Assembly: GCF_029714365.1 (NCBI RefSeq)
Contig: NZ_CP121659.1
Coordinates: forward strand, 3,371,001 to 3,435,000
Length of the DNA: 64,000 bases
Source of the DNA: Sinorhizobium terangae
GTDB lineage: Bacteria; Pseudomonadota; Alphaproteobacteria; Rhizobiales; Rhizobiaceae
Direction: 5' to 3'
The translations under genes were made by a program, and so were the position numbers. This document shows, one piece after another, positions 25,093 through 36,738 of this stretch; within the stretch, counting starts at the first letter, position 1, and every line of letters begins with the position of its first letter. Under the pieces are notes generated by a model. It was not told the origin of the DNA. It saw only the letters and a list, made by a program, of their open reading frames with translations, and searched no databases.

Positions 25093-25197
25093 ACGGACAG
25101 CGGAAATGGCCGCACCCGCATCCCATTTCGCGCTTCACAGGCGCTCGGGCGTTCGTACGTCAGCTTTTGGCGATCAGACGGAACGGGGTATTATCCA

Positions 25198-27888
<2,691 letters not shown>

Positions 27889-27913
27889 GCCTGCTGACGT
27901 TTTCACGGCTTGA

Positions 27914-27947
27914 GAGCCGGGGCATCGAATGGTGCCCCGGCTTTTTC
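27914..27947 (+). terminator. Intrinsic terminator of acnA
   Basis: AGCCGGGGCATC-GAAT-GGTGCCCCGGCT followed by TTTTC, 26 bases after the acnA stop. Confidence 0.92.
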
Positions 27948-28062
27948 ACGTCCCCGTATCGATAAGCGGTGAAATGCTCACTCCAACGTGACTTTCCGTT
28001 GAAGAATGGCCGTCGTATGTATGAACTCCAGCATTCGAGCCTGCCTATAAAAAAGTGACGCC

Positions 28063-28836
28063 ATGACATTCGCCTATAACACAACCATCCGGCGTCTCGC
28101 CCTGACGATAGGCTTTCTGGGGGCAGGCTGCGGAGCGGTTGCGGCGGATGACGGAAAAACAGTCAAGGGCGTGGTCGAACTCTTCACCAGCCAGGGCTGC
28201 TCCTCCTGCCCGCCGGCGGACGCGGCGCTCAAGAAGCTGGTCGACGAGGGCGACGTCGTCGCGCTCGCCTATCACGTCGACTACTGGAACTATCTCGGCT
28301 GGGCGGACACGCTCGCTTCCAAGGAAAATACCGAACGGCAATATGCCTATGCGCGCATGCTCGGCCGCAACGGCGTCTATACGCCGCAAGCGGTCCTCAA
28401 CGGGCGCGATCATCTCAACGGCGCCAACCTGCAGGCGATCAGGAGTCGGCTCGACGCAATGAACACGGAGGGCCGGGGACTGGCCGTTCCGGTGCAGGCG
28501 GCGATTGGCGACGGTGGAATCTCGATCAAGGTCGGGGCCGGCGAAGGCAAGGCAAATGTCGTCGTCGTCTATTTCGAGCGGGCCAAGGTGGTCGATGTCG
28601 AGAAGGGCGAAAACAGCGGCAAGCAGATCGCCTATTGGCATGCCGTGCGCGACATCCAGACGATCGGCATGTGGGATGGCAAGCCGGCCGAATTCACCTT
28701 GCCCGCCTCCGTCCTGATCGAGGGAAAGGGCAACAGTGGCTGCGCCGTCCTGCTGCAATCGATGAAGGACGCGGAAACGCCGGGGGCCATTGTCGGAGCG
28801 GCAGCTGTTCTTGCCGGCCCGCAGGGCAAGCTTTGA
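28063..28836 (+). CDS. DUF1223 secreted thioredoxin-like protein
   Basis: A 257-residue protein. An N-terminal signal sequence (RRLALTIGFLGAGCGAVAA) is followed by the DUF1223 domain with VELFTSQGCSSCPPADA (CSSC pair), ALAYHVDYWNYLGWAD, TPQAVLNGRDHLNGA and a C-terminal beta-rich part. The fold is thioredoxin-like, and the proteins are predicted periplasmic with unknown substrate. The cysteine in GAGCGAV could alternatively be a lipobox, making it a lipoprotein. It is a single gene after the acnA terminator. Confidence 0.85.
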   Translation: MTFAYNTTIRRLALTIGFLGAGCGAVAADDGKTVKGVVELFTSQGCSSCPPADAALKKLVDEGDVVALAYHVDYWNYLGWADTLASKENTERQYAYARMLGRNGVYTPQAVLNGRDHLNGANLQAIRSRLDAMNTEGRGLAVPVQAAIGDGGISIKVGAGEGKANVVVVYFERAKVVDVEKGENSGKQIAYWHAVRDIQTIGMWDGKPAEFTLPASVLIEGKGNSGCAVLLQSMKDAETPGAIVGAAAVLAGPQGKL

Positions 28837-29168
28837 ACCCGGTGATTTCCGACACAGGGGATTTTCTGAGAAGGGGGTGGTTCGGCCCGGCAGCATCGAG
28901 GGGCTGGGGCTGAGGGTTCGAAGTTACCGGACCGAACCGGTCATGTCTGCGTTCGTAATCTCCCGCAGCATGACGACCTGTCCGGACATACGGTGGCAAC
29001 GACTCTGTCCGGCAGCGGTGGAAGTCTTGCCGTGAATTGGGGCGCCGATTTGACTGAATTGCGGCAAGGACAAGAATTGCCGGCATTGTTCACCGGCTTC
29101 CGACTTGCTTTTCCGCTCGTGTCAGGCACACTGTCGTAGTCCTGTCACATCAGAAGGCCGAAATACTG
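28837..29168. other. Intergenic region, nothing recognised
   Basis: 332 bases between DUF1223 and DUF2794 genes. The small frames present have no ribosome binding site or recognisable homology. No palindromic repeat of the families seen elsewhere was found. Confidence 0.5.
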
Positions 29169-29570
29169 ATGACTGATCAACCGGATTTACCGGAAGGCGA
29201 GACGCGTCGCCAGGGCCAGGCCACGTCGCAAGTGGTCGACTTTCACGAATACAAGAGCGCCAGGAATCCCCCACCCGTTACATTTCATCGCCGCGAGCTG
29301 GACCAGATTTTGCGGGTCTATGGCCGTATGGTCGGCGAGGGCGAATGGCGCGACTATGCGATCGACCACACGAAGGATCGAGCCGTTTTCTCCGTGTTCA
29401 AGCGATCGGGGGAGACACCGCTCTACCGGATCGAGAAAAACCCGAAGCTTGCGGCAAAGCAGGGCGCCTACAGCGTGCTCAATGCCCATGGCACGATCCT
29501 GAAGCGCGGCCATGAGCTTGCCCTGGTGCTCAAGGTGTTCGACAAGGTCCTGAAACTCGTCGAGACCTGA
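29169..29570 (+). CDS. DUF2794 family protein
   Basis: A 133-residue protein of a family confined to Alphaproteobacteria. The N-terminus is polar; the core VTFHRRELDQILRVYGRMV, GEWRDYAIDHTKDRAVFSVF, YRIEKNPKLAAKQGAYSV and the C-terminal HELALVLKVFDKVLKL are the conserved parts. There is no signal peptide or membrane helix. Function is unknown. It is monocistronic, with a repeat downstream. Confidence 0.88.
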   Translation: MTDQPDLPEGETRRQGQATSQVVDFHEYKSARNPPPVTFHRRELDQILRVYGRMVGEGEWRDYAIDHTKDRAVFSVFKRSGETPLYRIEKNPKLAAKQGAYSVLNAHGTILKRGHELALVLKVFDKVLKLVET

Positions 29571-29587
29571 CGCGATATCTCCTGTGG

Positions 29588-29640
29588 AATTGCCCCTCAT
29601 CCGCCTGCCGGCGCCTTCCCCCGCAGGCGGGTCGAAGGCC
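29588..29640. repeat. Half of a GCCCCTCATCC-type palindromic repeat
   Basis: GCCCCTCATCCGCCTGCCGG followed by CCTTCCCCCGCAGGCGGG, one arm of the element seen complete at 21661 and 41271. Confidence 0.55.
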
Positions 29641-29786
29641 TTTGTGCGCCTCAAGTTCGCTCTTCTTGCGAACGGGAAGAGGTGCAAGCCCGCCACCCAA
29701 AGCCGACCTGACTTAACGCATGTCATCCAAAAGTGTGCAGCGGTTTTGGGACAACGACATGCATAGGAGCGATGACCCGACGCGAC

Positions 29787-29880
29787 TTACAGCGCCGTGC
29801 ATCCTTTAGGACGCACAAAGGACGCTGTAACTCTTTGATTCCACGCATCGTGCCTTCCGAAAATCGGGTCCGATGCGCTA
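29787..29880 (-). repeat. RIME-like repeat, diverged, touching the acetyltransferase stop
   Basis: TTACAGCGCCGTGCATCC / GGACGCAC is followed by CACGCATCGTGCC...GATGCG. The second hairpin is of a different sequence from other copies, suggesting a mosaic. Its end coincides with the TAG of the acetyltransferase gene. Confidence 0.6.
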
Positions 29881-30438
29881 GGTCCGGTAGAGCGTATCGG
29901 GGTAGGCGCCCTCGTCCGGGTCCGAAGCCGCTCCGTCTCCGAGCGCGAGCTGCATGATCGCCGTGTCGAGCCAGCGCCCGTGCTTGAAACCGGTCGCCTT
30001 CATGAACCCCTGATGCTCGAAGCCGAGAGCGCGATGCAATGCAATCGATGACGGATGCGCGCCGCCGATCACCGCGACCATCTGGCGGAAGCCAAGCGCG
30101 GTGCACCGTTTGACCAGCTCCGCCAGCAACGCCCTGCCCACGCCTTTGCCCCGGGCCTCCGGCGCAAGATAGATGGAATCCTCCACCAGGAAGCGATAGG
30201 CCGTCCGCGTGCGGAATGCGGAAGCGTAGGCGTAACCGATGATCGCTCTGCCGTAGTCCTCCTGTGCCACGATGTAGGGATAGCCGTTGCCGGTTATCGT
30301 CGAAAAGCGCAGCGCCATCTCCGCCTCGGAGGGCGGTGTTATCTCGTAGGTCGCCACGCCGTTCAGAACGGACTCGCGGTAGATTTCGGTAATTGCGGGA
30401 AGATCGGCAGCGACGGCGTCGCGGAGAGTGACAGACAT
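29878..30438 (-). CDS. GNAT N-acetyltransferase, phosphinothricin-acetyltransferase-like
   Basis: A 186-residue GNAT protein. LRDAVAADLPAITEIYRESVLNGVAT is the N-terminal block of the Pat/YncA subgroup; GYAYASAFRTRTAYRFLVEDSIYL and the acetyl-CoA loop PEARGKGVGRALLAELV follow, then MVAVIGGAHPSSIALHRALGF. Relatives acetylate phosphinothricin, methionine sulfoximine or sulfone; the natural substrate is unknown. The ATG at 30438 fits homology; the frame extends to 30477. A RIME-like repeat overlaps the stop. Confidence 0.85.
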   Translation of the reverse strand: MSVTLRDAVAADLPAITEIYRESVLNGVATYEITPPSEAEMALRFSTITGNGYPYIVAQEDYGRAIIGYAYASAFRTRTAYRFLVEDSIYLAPEARGKGVGRALLAELVKRCTALGFRQMVAVIGGAHPSSIALHRALGFEHQGFMKATGFKHGRWLDTAIMQLALGDGAASDPDEGAYPDTLYRT

Positions 30439-30504
30439 GGGACTTCGTGATGTTGGCTGATCCCGATCAAATCGCATGGATCGGACGGCGCGATCAAGGC
30501 CGCT

Positions 30505-30541
30505 CTACTTTACGGCGCCGCGCATCCAATCGGACGCACGA
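30505..30541 (-). repeat. Partial RIME-like repeat (GC hairpin only)
   Basis: TTTACGGCGCCGCGCATCCAATCGGACGC matches the GC-rich half of the element; the AT-rich hairpin is absent. It lies upstream of the acetyltransferase. Confidence 0.45.
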
Positions 30542-30550
30542 CGACGCGAC

Positions 30551-30581
30551 AACAAAAAAGGCGGCCGAAGCCGCCTTTTCT
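30551..30581 (-). terminator. Intrinsic terminator of the Bax-inhibitor-1 family gene
   Basis: On the minus strand, AAAAGGCGGC-TTCG-GCCGCC is followed by TTTTTTGTTG, 17 bases after the stop. The stem also has a T run on the other side, so it may work in both directions. Confidence 0.9.
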
Positions 30582-30597
30582 GTAAATGCGCGTCTGA

Positions 30598-31335
30598 CTA
30601 CTCGTTCCTGTTGCCCAGGAACTGCAGCAGGAACATGAACAGGTTGATGAAATCGAGATAGAGCGTCAGCGCGCCCATGATGGCCTTGCGGCCAGCAACC
30701 GCGACGTCATCGGCCTCGTAGTACATTTCCTTGATCTTCTGCGTGTCGTAGGCGGTCAGGCCGGCGAAGACCAGCACACCGATGACCGAGATCGCGAATG
30801 CGAGCGCCGAAGACGCCAGGAAGATGTTCACGATCGACGCAATGATCAGGCCGAAGAGGCCCATGATCAGGAACGTGCCGAAGCCCGACAGATCTTTCTT
30901 CGTCGTGTAGCCGTAAAGCGACAGGGCGCCGAAGGAGGCGGCCGTGACGAAGAACGTCTGCACGATGCTCTGGCCGGTGAAGACCAGGAAGATCGAGGAC
31001 AGCGAAACCCCCATCAAGGCGGCGTAGATCCAGAACGTCGTCTGCGCTGCGGAGACGCTCATCGAATTGATGCGGAAGCTCATGAAGAAGACCAGCGCCA
31101 GCGGCGCCAGCATTACGACCCACTTCAAGGGCGAAGCGTAGATGAGCTGGGCGAATGCCGGATTGGAGACGGCAAGCGCATAGGTTCCGTAAGCTGCTAC
31201 ACCTGTGATCGCCAGCCCGAGAGCCATCAGGTTGTAGACCTTCAGCATGTAAGCGCGAAGGCCTTCGTCGATCACGGCACCCGCCTGAGCGCCGGCGGGC
31301 GACATTCGGGTTTGGTAGTTTCTCAGATCAGCCAT
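30598..31335 (-). CDS. Bax inhibitor-1 / YccA family membrane protein
   Basis: A 245-residue TMBIM protein with seven hydrophobic helices. It begins MADLRNYQTRMSPAGA, then YMLKVYNLMALGLAITGVAAY and SAAQTTFWIYAALMGVSLS. The C-terminal YDTQKIKEMYYEADDVA and LTLYLDFINLFMFLLQFLG hold the conserved Asp residues that form the pH-sensing pair in BsYetJ. Family members are calcium-leak channels or modulators of membrane proteases. ATG 31335 has GAGG seven bases upstream; the longer frame to 31440 has none. Confidence 0.92.
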   Translation of the reverse strand: MADLRNYQTRMSPAGAQAGAVIDEGLRAYMLKVYNLMALGLAITGVAAYGTYALAVSNPAFAQLIYASPLKWVVMLAPLALVFFMSFRINSMSVSAAQTTFWIYAALMGVSLSSIFLVFTGQSIVQTFFVTAASFGALSLYGYTTKKDLSGFGTFLIMGLFGLIIASIVNIFLASSALAFAISVIGVLVFAGLTAYDTQKIKEMYYEADDVAVAGRKAIMGALTLYLDFINLFMFLLQFLGNRNE

Positions 31336-31545
31336 TGTTTCCTCATTTAAGCCCCGGTTGGAGTGACGGTGTCGGGCGGTAAGTGCTTGTCCTTCAAGCG
31401 CCCAGGCGCCGCTGCGGGGCTCCAGCATGCCTGTGGACAAATATGATGTTGAAACGGATCACGCACAAGACCCGCAAGAGCCGGAATCGCGCAAAGCCGG
31501 GGCCTGAGCCATCAAACAAGGGTGATTTACGGTTAATTTCGGCGC

Positions 31546-34101
31546 TCACAATTCACGCAGCACCGGAGCGGCCTTCTGGCCGAGAATGCGCCAGGTTCCG
31601 GCAAGACCGATGCCGACGGTCATGACAAGCGCGATCACGATTGTGGCGACCGCGACATCCGGGAGGAAATCGGACGGCAGCGTCATCACGCGGCTGACGA
31701 CGAACCAGGCGGAAACGCCCCCGGCAAACAGCGCGAACACGGCGGTTGCGAAGCCGAGAATGATGTATTCGTAGCTGAAGGCGCGGATCAGCGTGCCGCG
31801 CGTGGCGCCCAGCGTCTTCAACACCACCGCATCGTGAATGCGCGCCCGATTGCCGGCGGCGAGCGCCCCCGCAAGAACGAGAACCGATGCGATAAGGGCG
31901 ACGGCGGCGGCGGCGCGGATGGCCGTGGCAAGCTGTGCGAGAAGCGTGTTGACGATATCGAGAGCATCCTTGACGCGCACACTGGTGATCGTGGGATAGG
32001 TATTGGTGACCGACTTCAAGACCGCCGCTTCCTCCTTGGCCGTGGCATCCGGATCGATGACGGTTGCGAGCCAGGCGTGCGGCGCACCGGCAAAGGTGTT
32101 GGGCGAAAAGACCATGACGAAGTTGATCGACAAGGATTCCCATTCGACATTGCGGAAATTGGCGATCTTCGCGGTGATGTTGCGGCCGAGCACGTTGACG
32201 GTCACCGCGTCGCCGAGTTTCAGGCCGAGTTCGCGGGCCTCCTCCGCCGAGAAAGAGACCAGCGGCTCCCCCTGGTAGTCCTCGGGCCACCAGGTACCTT
32301 CGGTCAGCGTCGAGTTCTCCGGCCGATTTTTGGCATAGGTGATGCCACGGTCCCCGCGCAGCACCCATTGCCCGCCGGGCGGTACGTTGCGGCTGTTCAC
32401 GTCCTCGCCGTTGAACGCCACGATGCGCCCGCGCAGCATCGGCACCTCGACGACCTTGCCCTCCGGCATCGCCTGCGCAAGCAGCGACCGGAACCCCTCG
32501 ATCTCGCTGCCCTGGATGTCGACGAAGAAGAAGTTGGGCGCGCGCTCGGCCATGTCGCCGGTGAGTTCGCGCCGGAGATTGCCGTCGATCAGCGCCAGCG
32601 TCACCAGCAGGGCGAGACCGAGACCCAGCGACAGCACCACCGACGGGGTCAGGGCGCCGGGGCGATGGATATTGCCGATCGCCAATCTCAGCGCCGGCGA
32701 ATTCACCCGCGGGCTGCGCCGCGCCAGCCAGGAAATGAGCCACGACACGCCCCTGAGCAGGATGAAGGCAAAGGCGATTGCGCCGAGGAAGATCAGCGAA
32801 ATGCTGCGATCATAGGCCGTCCAGACGGCAAGTCCGGCGAGCGCGGCAAGACAGGCGAGAGCCCCTGCGAGATAGGGCCAGGCCGGAAAGCCGGTCGGTT
32901 CGAAACCCTGTTGCCGGAAGAGCGCCGTTGGCGGCACCCGGCGCGCGCGGCCGAGCGGCAGGATGGCGAAGGCGAGCGCCGTCAGCAGGCCGAAAAGCGC
33001 CGCGAGGCCGAGCGCCGACGGGTAGAGCTGGAACGACGTCGGAACGGGCAGCACATCGGCAAGGAACTGGGCCGCGATGAAGGGGATCAGCGCGCCGAAA
33101 ACGAGGCCGATGCCAATACCGATCAGCGCAATCATCAGGATCTGCGCAAGGTAGACCATGGCGACCAGTGACGCCGGGGCGCCGAGGCATTTGAAGGTCG
33201 CGATGACGCTGCGCTTTCCATCGAGATAGGCGCGCACGGCATTGGCGACGCCCACGCCCCCGACGATCAGCGCCGTCAGGCCGACGAGGGTCAGGAACTG
33301 CGAGAAACGCGTGATATTGGCGTTGAGCGACGGGGTGGCATTGCCGCTCGTCCGGATCGACCAGCCGGCCGACGGGAATCGCTTCTCGGCCTCGGCGCGA
33401 ACGGACGCGACGCGCTGAGGATCGGCAAGCTTCACCTTGTAGCCGTGCTCGACGAGGCTGCCGGTCTGTACGAGCCCCGAGGCAGAAAGCGCGTCGGCCG
33501 AGACCATCAGCCGCGGCGCGAAACCGAACCCGTCGGAAAGCGCGTCCGGTTCCCGCACGATCGTTGCGCTGATCCGAACGCGGGCATTGCCGATCAGGAT
33601 TTCATCGCCGAGGCTGATGCCCAGACGCTCGAGCAGCAGCGGCGCGGCGATCGCGCCGAACACCTCTCCCTGTTTGGACAGGAGTTCGGCGAGCGGCCTT
33701 GCCGGTTCACTCTCAAGAGTGCCGTAGAGCGGGTAAGCACCGTCGACGGCCTTCAGTTCGACCAGCGCCTGGTTGGATCCATCGGGGAGGCGCGCCATGG
33801 AACGCAGACCCGAGGAAGCGGAAACGCTGCCGAGACTGTCGAGAAAGGCCTGCTCCTCGGCTGTCGCCACACGATTGTTGAGTTCGAAGCGAATATCGCC
33901 GGCAAGGAGCTCTTGGCCCTGCGACGCGATCGTCGCGCTGATCGACTGTGAAAGCGAATTGACGCCGGCGATCGCCGCGGTGCCGAGCGCGATGCAGGCA
34001 AGGAAGATGTAGAAGCCCTTGAGGCCGCCGCGCATTTCGCGCAGCGCCAGTCTGAGGGCGAGAAACGGGCGAAAGCGGTTGATGGCGCCCGTCTCGCTCA
34101 T
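31546..34101 (-). CDS. ABC transporter permease, YbbP/FtsX type
   Basis: An 851-residue permease. An N-terminal helix (FYIFLACIALGTAAIAGVNS) and large periplasmic domain are followed by FtsX core helices (LVGLTALIVGGVGVANAVRAY), a second periplasmic domain and a final FtsX domain with ALAAGNRARIHDAVVLKTLGATRG. The doubled architecture matches YbbP. Such permeases with YbbA-like ATPases are thought to extrude or move lipids or lipoproteins at the inner membrane; the substrate is not established. The ATG at 34101 overlaps the ATPase stop (ATGA). Confidence 0.9.
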   Translation of the reverse strand: MSETGAINRFRPFLALRLALREMRGGLKGFYIFLACIALGTAAIAGVNSLSQSISATIASQGQELLAGDIRFELNNRVATAEEQAFLDSLGSVSASSGLRSMARLPDGSNQALVELKAVDGAYPLYGTLESEPARPLAELLSKQGEVFGAIAAPLLLERLGISLGDEILIGNARVRISATIVREPDALSDGFGFAPRLMVSADALSASGLVQTGSLVEHGYKVKLADPQRVASVRAEAEKRFPSAGWSIRTSGNATPSLNANITRFSQFLTLVGLTALIVGGVGVANAVRAYLDGKRSVIATFKCLGAPASLVAMVYLAQILMIALIGIGIGLVFGALIPFIAAQFLADVLPVPTSFQLYPSALGLAALFGLLTALAFAILPLGRARRVPPTALFRQQGFEPTGFPAWPYLAGALACLAALAGLAVWTAYDRSISLIFLGAIAFAFILLRGVSWLISWLARRSPRVNSPALRLAIGNIHRPGALTPSVVLSLGLGLALLVTLALIDGNLRRELTGDMAERAPNFFFVDIQGSEIEGFRSLLAQAMPEGKVVEVPMLRGRIVAFNGEDVNSRNVPPGGQWVLRGDRGITYAKNRPENSTLTEGTWWPEDYQGEPLVSFSAEEARELGLKLGDAVTVNVLGRNITAKIANFRNVEWESLSINFVMVFSPNTFAGAPHAWLATVIDPDATAKEEAAVLKSVTNTYPTITSVRVKDALDIVNTLLAQLATAIRAAAAVALIASVLVLAGALAAGNRARIHDAVVLKTLGATRGTLIRAFSYEYIILGFATAVFALFAGGVSAWFVVSRVMTLPSDFLPDVAVATIVIALVMTVGIGLAGTWRILGQKAAPVLREL

Positions 34102-34823
34102 GCCGATGCCGCCTCCTGGCGAACCGCGGCGGCCGTCGATTCGGCATGCCCGCCGGAAACGATCTCGCCGGAGCGCACTTGCACCTGCCGCCCGCAACGC
34201 CCGGCAAGTGCTGCATCATGCGTAACAAGAACCAGCGTCATGCCGCGTTCGCGCTGTTCCGCAAAGAGAAGATCGGCGATCTGCCGGCCGGTCTCGGCGT
34301 CGAGATTGCCGGTCGGTTCGTCGGCGATCAGCAGCTTCGGTGACGGCGCCAGCGCACGGGCGATCGCGACGCGCTGCTGCTCGCCACCCGAAAGCTGCCC
34401 CGGATAATGCGTCAGCCGGTCACCGAGGCCGACTGCGACGAGTTCCTGGCGCGCGACGTCGAAGGCGTTGCGGACATTCGCAAGCTCAAGCGGCACCGCG
34501 ACGTTTTCAAGTGCGGTCATGTTGGGAATGAGGTGAAAGGACTGGAAGACGATCCCGACGTTGCGACCCCGGAAATCCGCAAGCTTGTCCTCGCTCAGGC
34601 CGTGCAAGGGAGTCCCGTCGATGGTGATCTCTCCGCTGTCGAGCCTCTCCAGACCTGCCAGCACCATCAGCAGCGTCGACTTTCCCGATCCGGATGGGCC
34701 GACGATCCCGACGGATTCGCCAGCGTCAACCGTAAGGCTCACAGCCTTCAGGACATGGACTGCGGCCGCCGCCTCGCCCAGCGTCAAGTCGGCATTTTTC
34801 AGCTCGATGATGGTTCTTGCCAC
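34098..34823 (-). CDS. ABC transporter ATPase, YbbA/LolD type
   Basis: A 241-residue ATPase of the MacB/LolD class. Walker A is GPSGSGKST, the Q-loop VFQSFHLIPNMTALENV, the signature LSGGEQQRVAIARAL, Walker B LLIADEPTGNLD, and the H-loop LVTHDAAL. It partners the large FtsX-like permease encoded next in a coupled operon. It is divergent from the esterase gene, the same ybbA-ybbP-tesA arrangement as in enterics. Confidence 0.92.
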   Translation of the reverse strand: MARTIIELKNADLTLGEAAAAVHVLKAVSLTVDAGESVGIVGPSGSGKSTLLMVLAGLERLDSGEITIDGTPLHGLSEDKLADFRGRNVGIVFQSFHLIPNMTALENVAVPLELANVRNAFDVARQELVAVGLGDRLTHYPGQLSGGEQQRVAIARALAPSPKLLIADEPTGNLDAETGRQIADLLFAEQRERGMTLVLVTHDAALAGRCGRQVQVRSGEIVSGGHAESTAAAVRQEAASA

Positions 34824-34894
34824 GCGGAAACAGCCCTATATGAAATTGGATCGGATGACGAAACGGTTGCCCTCGGGGATTTAGGAACGAGCCT

Positions 34895-35536
34895 ATGGCA
34901 TTAAAAGATTTTCTGCGCTTTTTCTTGAGCCTGGCAATGACAATTGCGTTATCGTCAGCGGTGCGCGCCGAGAGTGTAAGCCTCGTCGGCTTCGGCGACA
35001 GCCTGATGGCGGGCTTCCAGCTCCCGCCCGAGGACGCCTTTCCTGCGCGACTCGAAAAGGCATTGAAAAACAAAGGCTTCGACGTCACAATCACCAATGC
35101 CGGCGTTTCCGGAGATACAACCTCCGGCGGCCTTTCCCGCATCGACTGGTCGGTGCCGGATGGAACGAAAGGCGTCATCCTCGAGTTAGGTGCGAACGAC
35201 GCATTGCGGGGTATTCCGCCGGAACAGTCGCGGAAAAATCTCGAGGCGATGATTTCCCGGTTGAAGGAGCGCGGCATCGCGGTGCTTCTTGCCGGCATGA
35301 TGGCACCGCCCAACATGGGTGCCGACTATGCCGCCCGCTTCAACCCCATCTACCCGGAGCTGGCGCAGAAATATGATCTCGAGCTCTATCCGTTCTTCCT
35401 CGACGGCGTTGTGACTGACGGCGCGCTGAAGCTCGAGGATGGCATGCATCCGAACAGCCGGGGCGTCGGCGAGATGGTCGAACGCTTCCTGCCCGCCGCC
35501 GAACGATTTATTGCAGGGCTTGCGAAAGGAGACTGA
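34895..35536 (+). CDS. SGNH-hydrolase arylesterase, TesA-like
   Basis: A 213-residue secreted GDSL esterase. The signal peptide is LKDFLRFFLSLAMTIALSSA, cleaved near VRA. Block I is VGFGDSLMAGFQL (nucleophilic Ser), block II NAGVSGDTTSGG (Gly), block III LELGANDALRG (Asn), and block V EDGMHPNSRG (Asp, His). Enteric TesA is acyl-CoA thioesterase/protease/lysophospholipase I in the periplasm; a similar role is inferred. It is divergent from the YbbA-like gene across only 71 bases, so their promoters overlap. Confidence 0.9.
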   Translation: MALKDFLRFFLSLAMTIALSSAVRAESVSLVGFGDSLMAGFQLPPEDAFPARLEKALKNKGFDVTITNAGVSGDTTSGGLSRIDWSVPDGTKGVILELGANDALRGIPPEQSRKNLEAMISRLKERGIAVLLAGMMAPPNMGADYAARFNPIYPELAQKYDLELYPFFLDGVVTDGALKLEDGMHPNSRGVGEMVERFLPAAERFIAGLAKGD

Positions 35537-35551
35537 TCAATCGGTCCACAG

Positions 35552-35566
35552 TTAAGAGAAAGTTAA
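35552..35566. promoter_or_regulatory. TTAA-N7-TTAA site, candidate CtrA box upstream of thpR
   Basis: TTAAGAGAAAGTTAA matches exactly the full CtrA site TTAA-N7-TTAA known from Caulobacter and Sinorhizobium. It lies about 85 bases upstream of thpR and 15 bases after the esterase stop. Binding is not shown, and 15-mers of this form occur by chance at low rate in GC-rich DNA. Confidence 0.45.
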
Positions 35567-35650
35567 CACTCTGTCGGCCCAAATAACAGTTGCGTGCAGA
35601 CTCGATGCGTGATTCGCTAAGACATCTGCAAGAGATTCGGGGAGCTCGCC

Positions 35651-36241
35651 ATGCCGAGACTGTTTACCGCCCTCGAAATTCCGCGCAATGCAGCAATGAG
35701 CCTTTCCTTGCTGCGCGGAGGTCTTCCCGGAGCTCGATGGATTGATGTGGAGAACTATCACATCACTCTGCGTTTCATCGGCGATGTCGACGGACGTACC
35801 GCCGACGAGATCGTTGAAAGGCTCGACCGGATCGAACGCCCCGAATTCCAGCTGCAACTGACGGGCACCGGTGCCTTCGGCTCAAAAAAGCCGCATTCGG
35901 TCTGGGCCGGTGTCAGCAACGACCCGGAAATGTTTGCGCTCCAGGCGGAAATCGAACGCATCTGCCAGCGCCTCGGCCTGCCGCCGGACCCGCGCAAGTT
36001 CACGCCTCACGTGACGCTCGCGAGGCTGCGTTCCTCGCGCGTCGAGGATGTCGTGAATTATCTTTCCGGGCGCGGCAATTTCCTCACCTCACCTTTTGCG
36101 GTCTCCCGCTTCGTTCTCCTGTCGTCGCGCGATTCGGTCGGCGGCGGTCCGTACCTGACCGAAGAGGTTTTTCCGCTTCACGAGGCGCGAACCTCGAGCC
36201 TTGCCAGCAGGGACAAGCACCCGGCTTCCAGTATCTGGTAG
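35651..36241 (+). CDS. thpR: RNA 2',3'-cyclic phosphodiesterase (2H phosphoesterase)
   Basis: A 196-residue 2H-superfamily protein beginning MPRLFTALEIPRN. The two HxT motifs are NYHITLRFIGDV and TPHVTLARL. It hydrolyses RNA 2',3'-cyclic phosphates and was earlier called 2'-5' RNA ligase. GGGGAGC lies about six bases upstream of the ATG. The last 64 bases overlap the 3' end of the convergent phosphatase gene, and the C-terminal 15 or so residues past PLHEART are probably unconserved. Confidence 0.92.
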   Translation: MPRLFTALEIPRNAAMSLSLLRGGLPGARWIDVENYHITLRFIGDVDGRTADEIVERLDRIERPEFQLQLTGTGAFGSKKPHSVWAGVSNDPEMFALQAEIERICQRLGLPPDPRKFTPHVTLARLRSSRVEDVVNYLSGRGNFLTSPFAVSRFVLLSSRDSVGGGPYLTEEVFPLHEARTSSLASRDKHPASSIW

Positions 36242-36654
36242 AGCGCTTCGAAGACGTCCGCCGCTTCGTAATAGGGATCCGGAACGTCTCCCGCCCGACC
36301 GGTGGCATAACGCATGAATAGATGCACCTTGCCCGCCATTGCGGGCGGCGCGAGCACGCTCAAGTCGCGGACGGTGCTCATGTCCATGCCGAGGATCAGG
36401 TCGAAGGCCGCAAAATCCGCCGCGCTGACCTGGCGCCCGCGCAGGGCCGCAATATCGATGCCGTGCGCCTTCGCCACCGAAATCGACCGCTGATCCGGCG
36501 GAGCGCCGACATGCCATGCGCCGATGCCGGCGGAATCGACCGAAATCGCCTGCCCGTGGCCGGCCTTCTGCGCGAGGTCCCGCATGACGCCCTCGGCGAG
36601 CGGCGAACGGCAAATATTGCCAAGACAAACGAAGAGAATTCTGACCGGCTTCAT
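36178..36654 (-). CDS. Low-molecular-weight protein-tyrosine phosphatase
   Basis: A 158-residue LMW-PTP. The P-loop VCLGNICRSPLAEGVM (CX5RS) is near the N-terminus; DSAGIGAWHVGAPPDQRS and the general-acid Asp in VPDPYYE follow. It dephosphorylates phosphotyrosine or arsenate-like substrates, and in rhizobia such enzymes are often tied to exopolysaccharide control; here no such genes adjoin. The ATG at 36654 starts at MKPVRILFV with GGGGTG upstream. It overlaps thpR tail to tail. Confidence 0.93.
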   Translation of the reverse strand: MKPVRILFVCLGNICRSPLAEGVMRDLAQKAGHGQAISVDSAGIGAWHVGAPPDQRSISVAKAHGIDIAALRGRQVSAADFAAFDLILGMDMSTVRDLSVLAPPAMAGKVHLFMRYATGRAGDVPDPYYEAADVFEALYQILEAGCLSLLARLEVRAS

Positions 36655-36738
36655 GTCACCCCGTTGGCATCGAGAGTTGTGCCGCATGGCATGGGCGGAG
36701 TTTATCCGTGGCGAAAGCGCCCTGTGTCTTTTCAAGTG

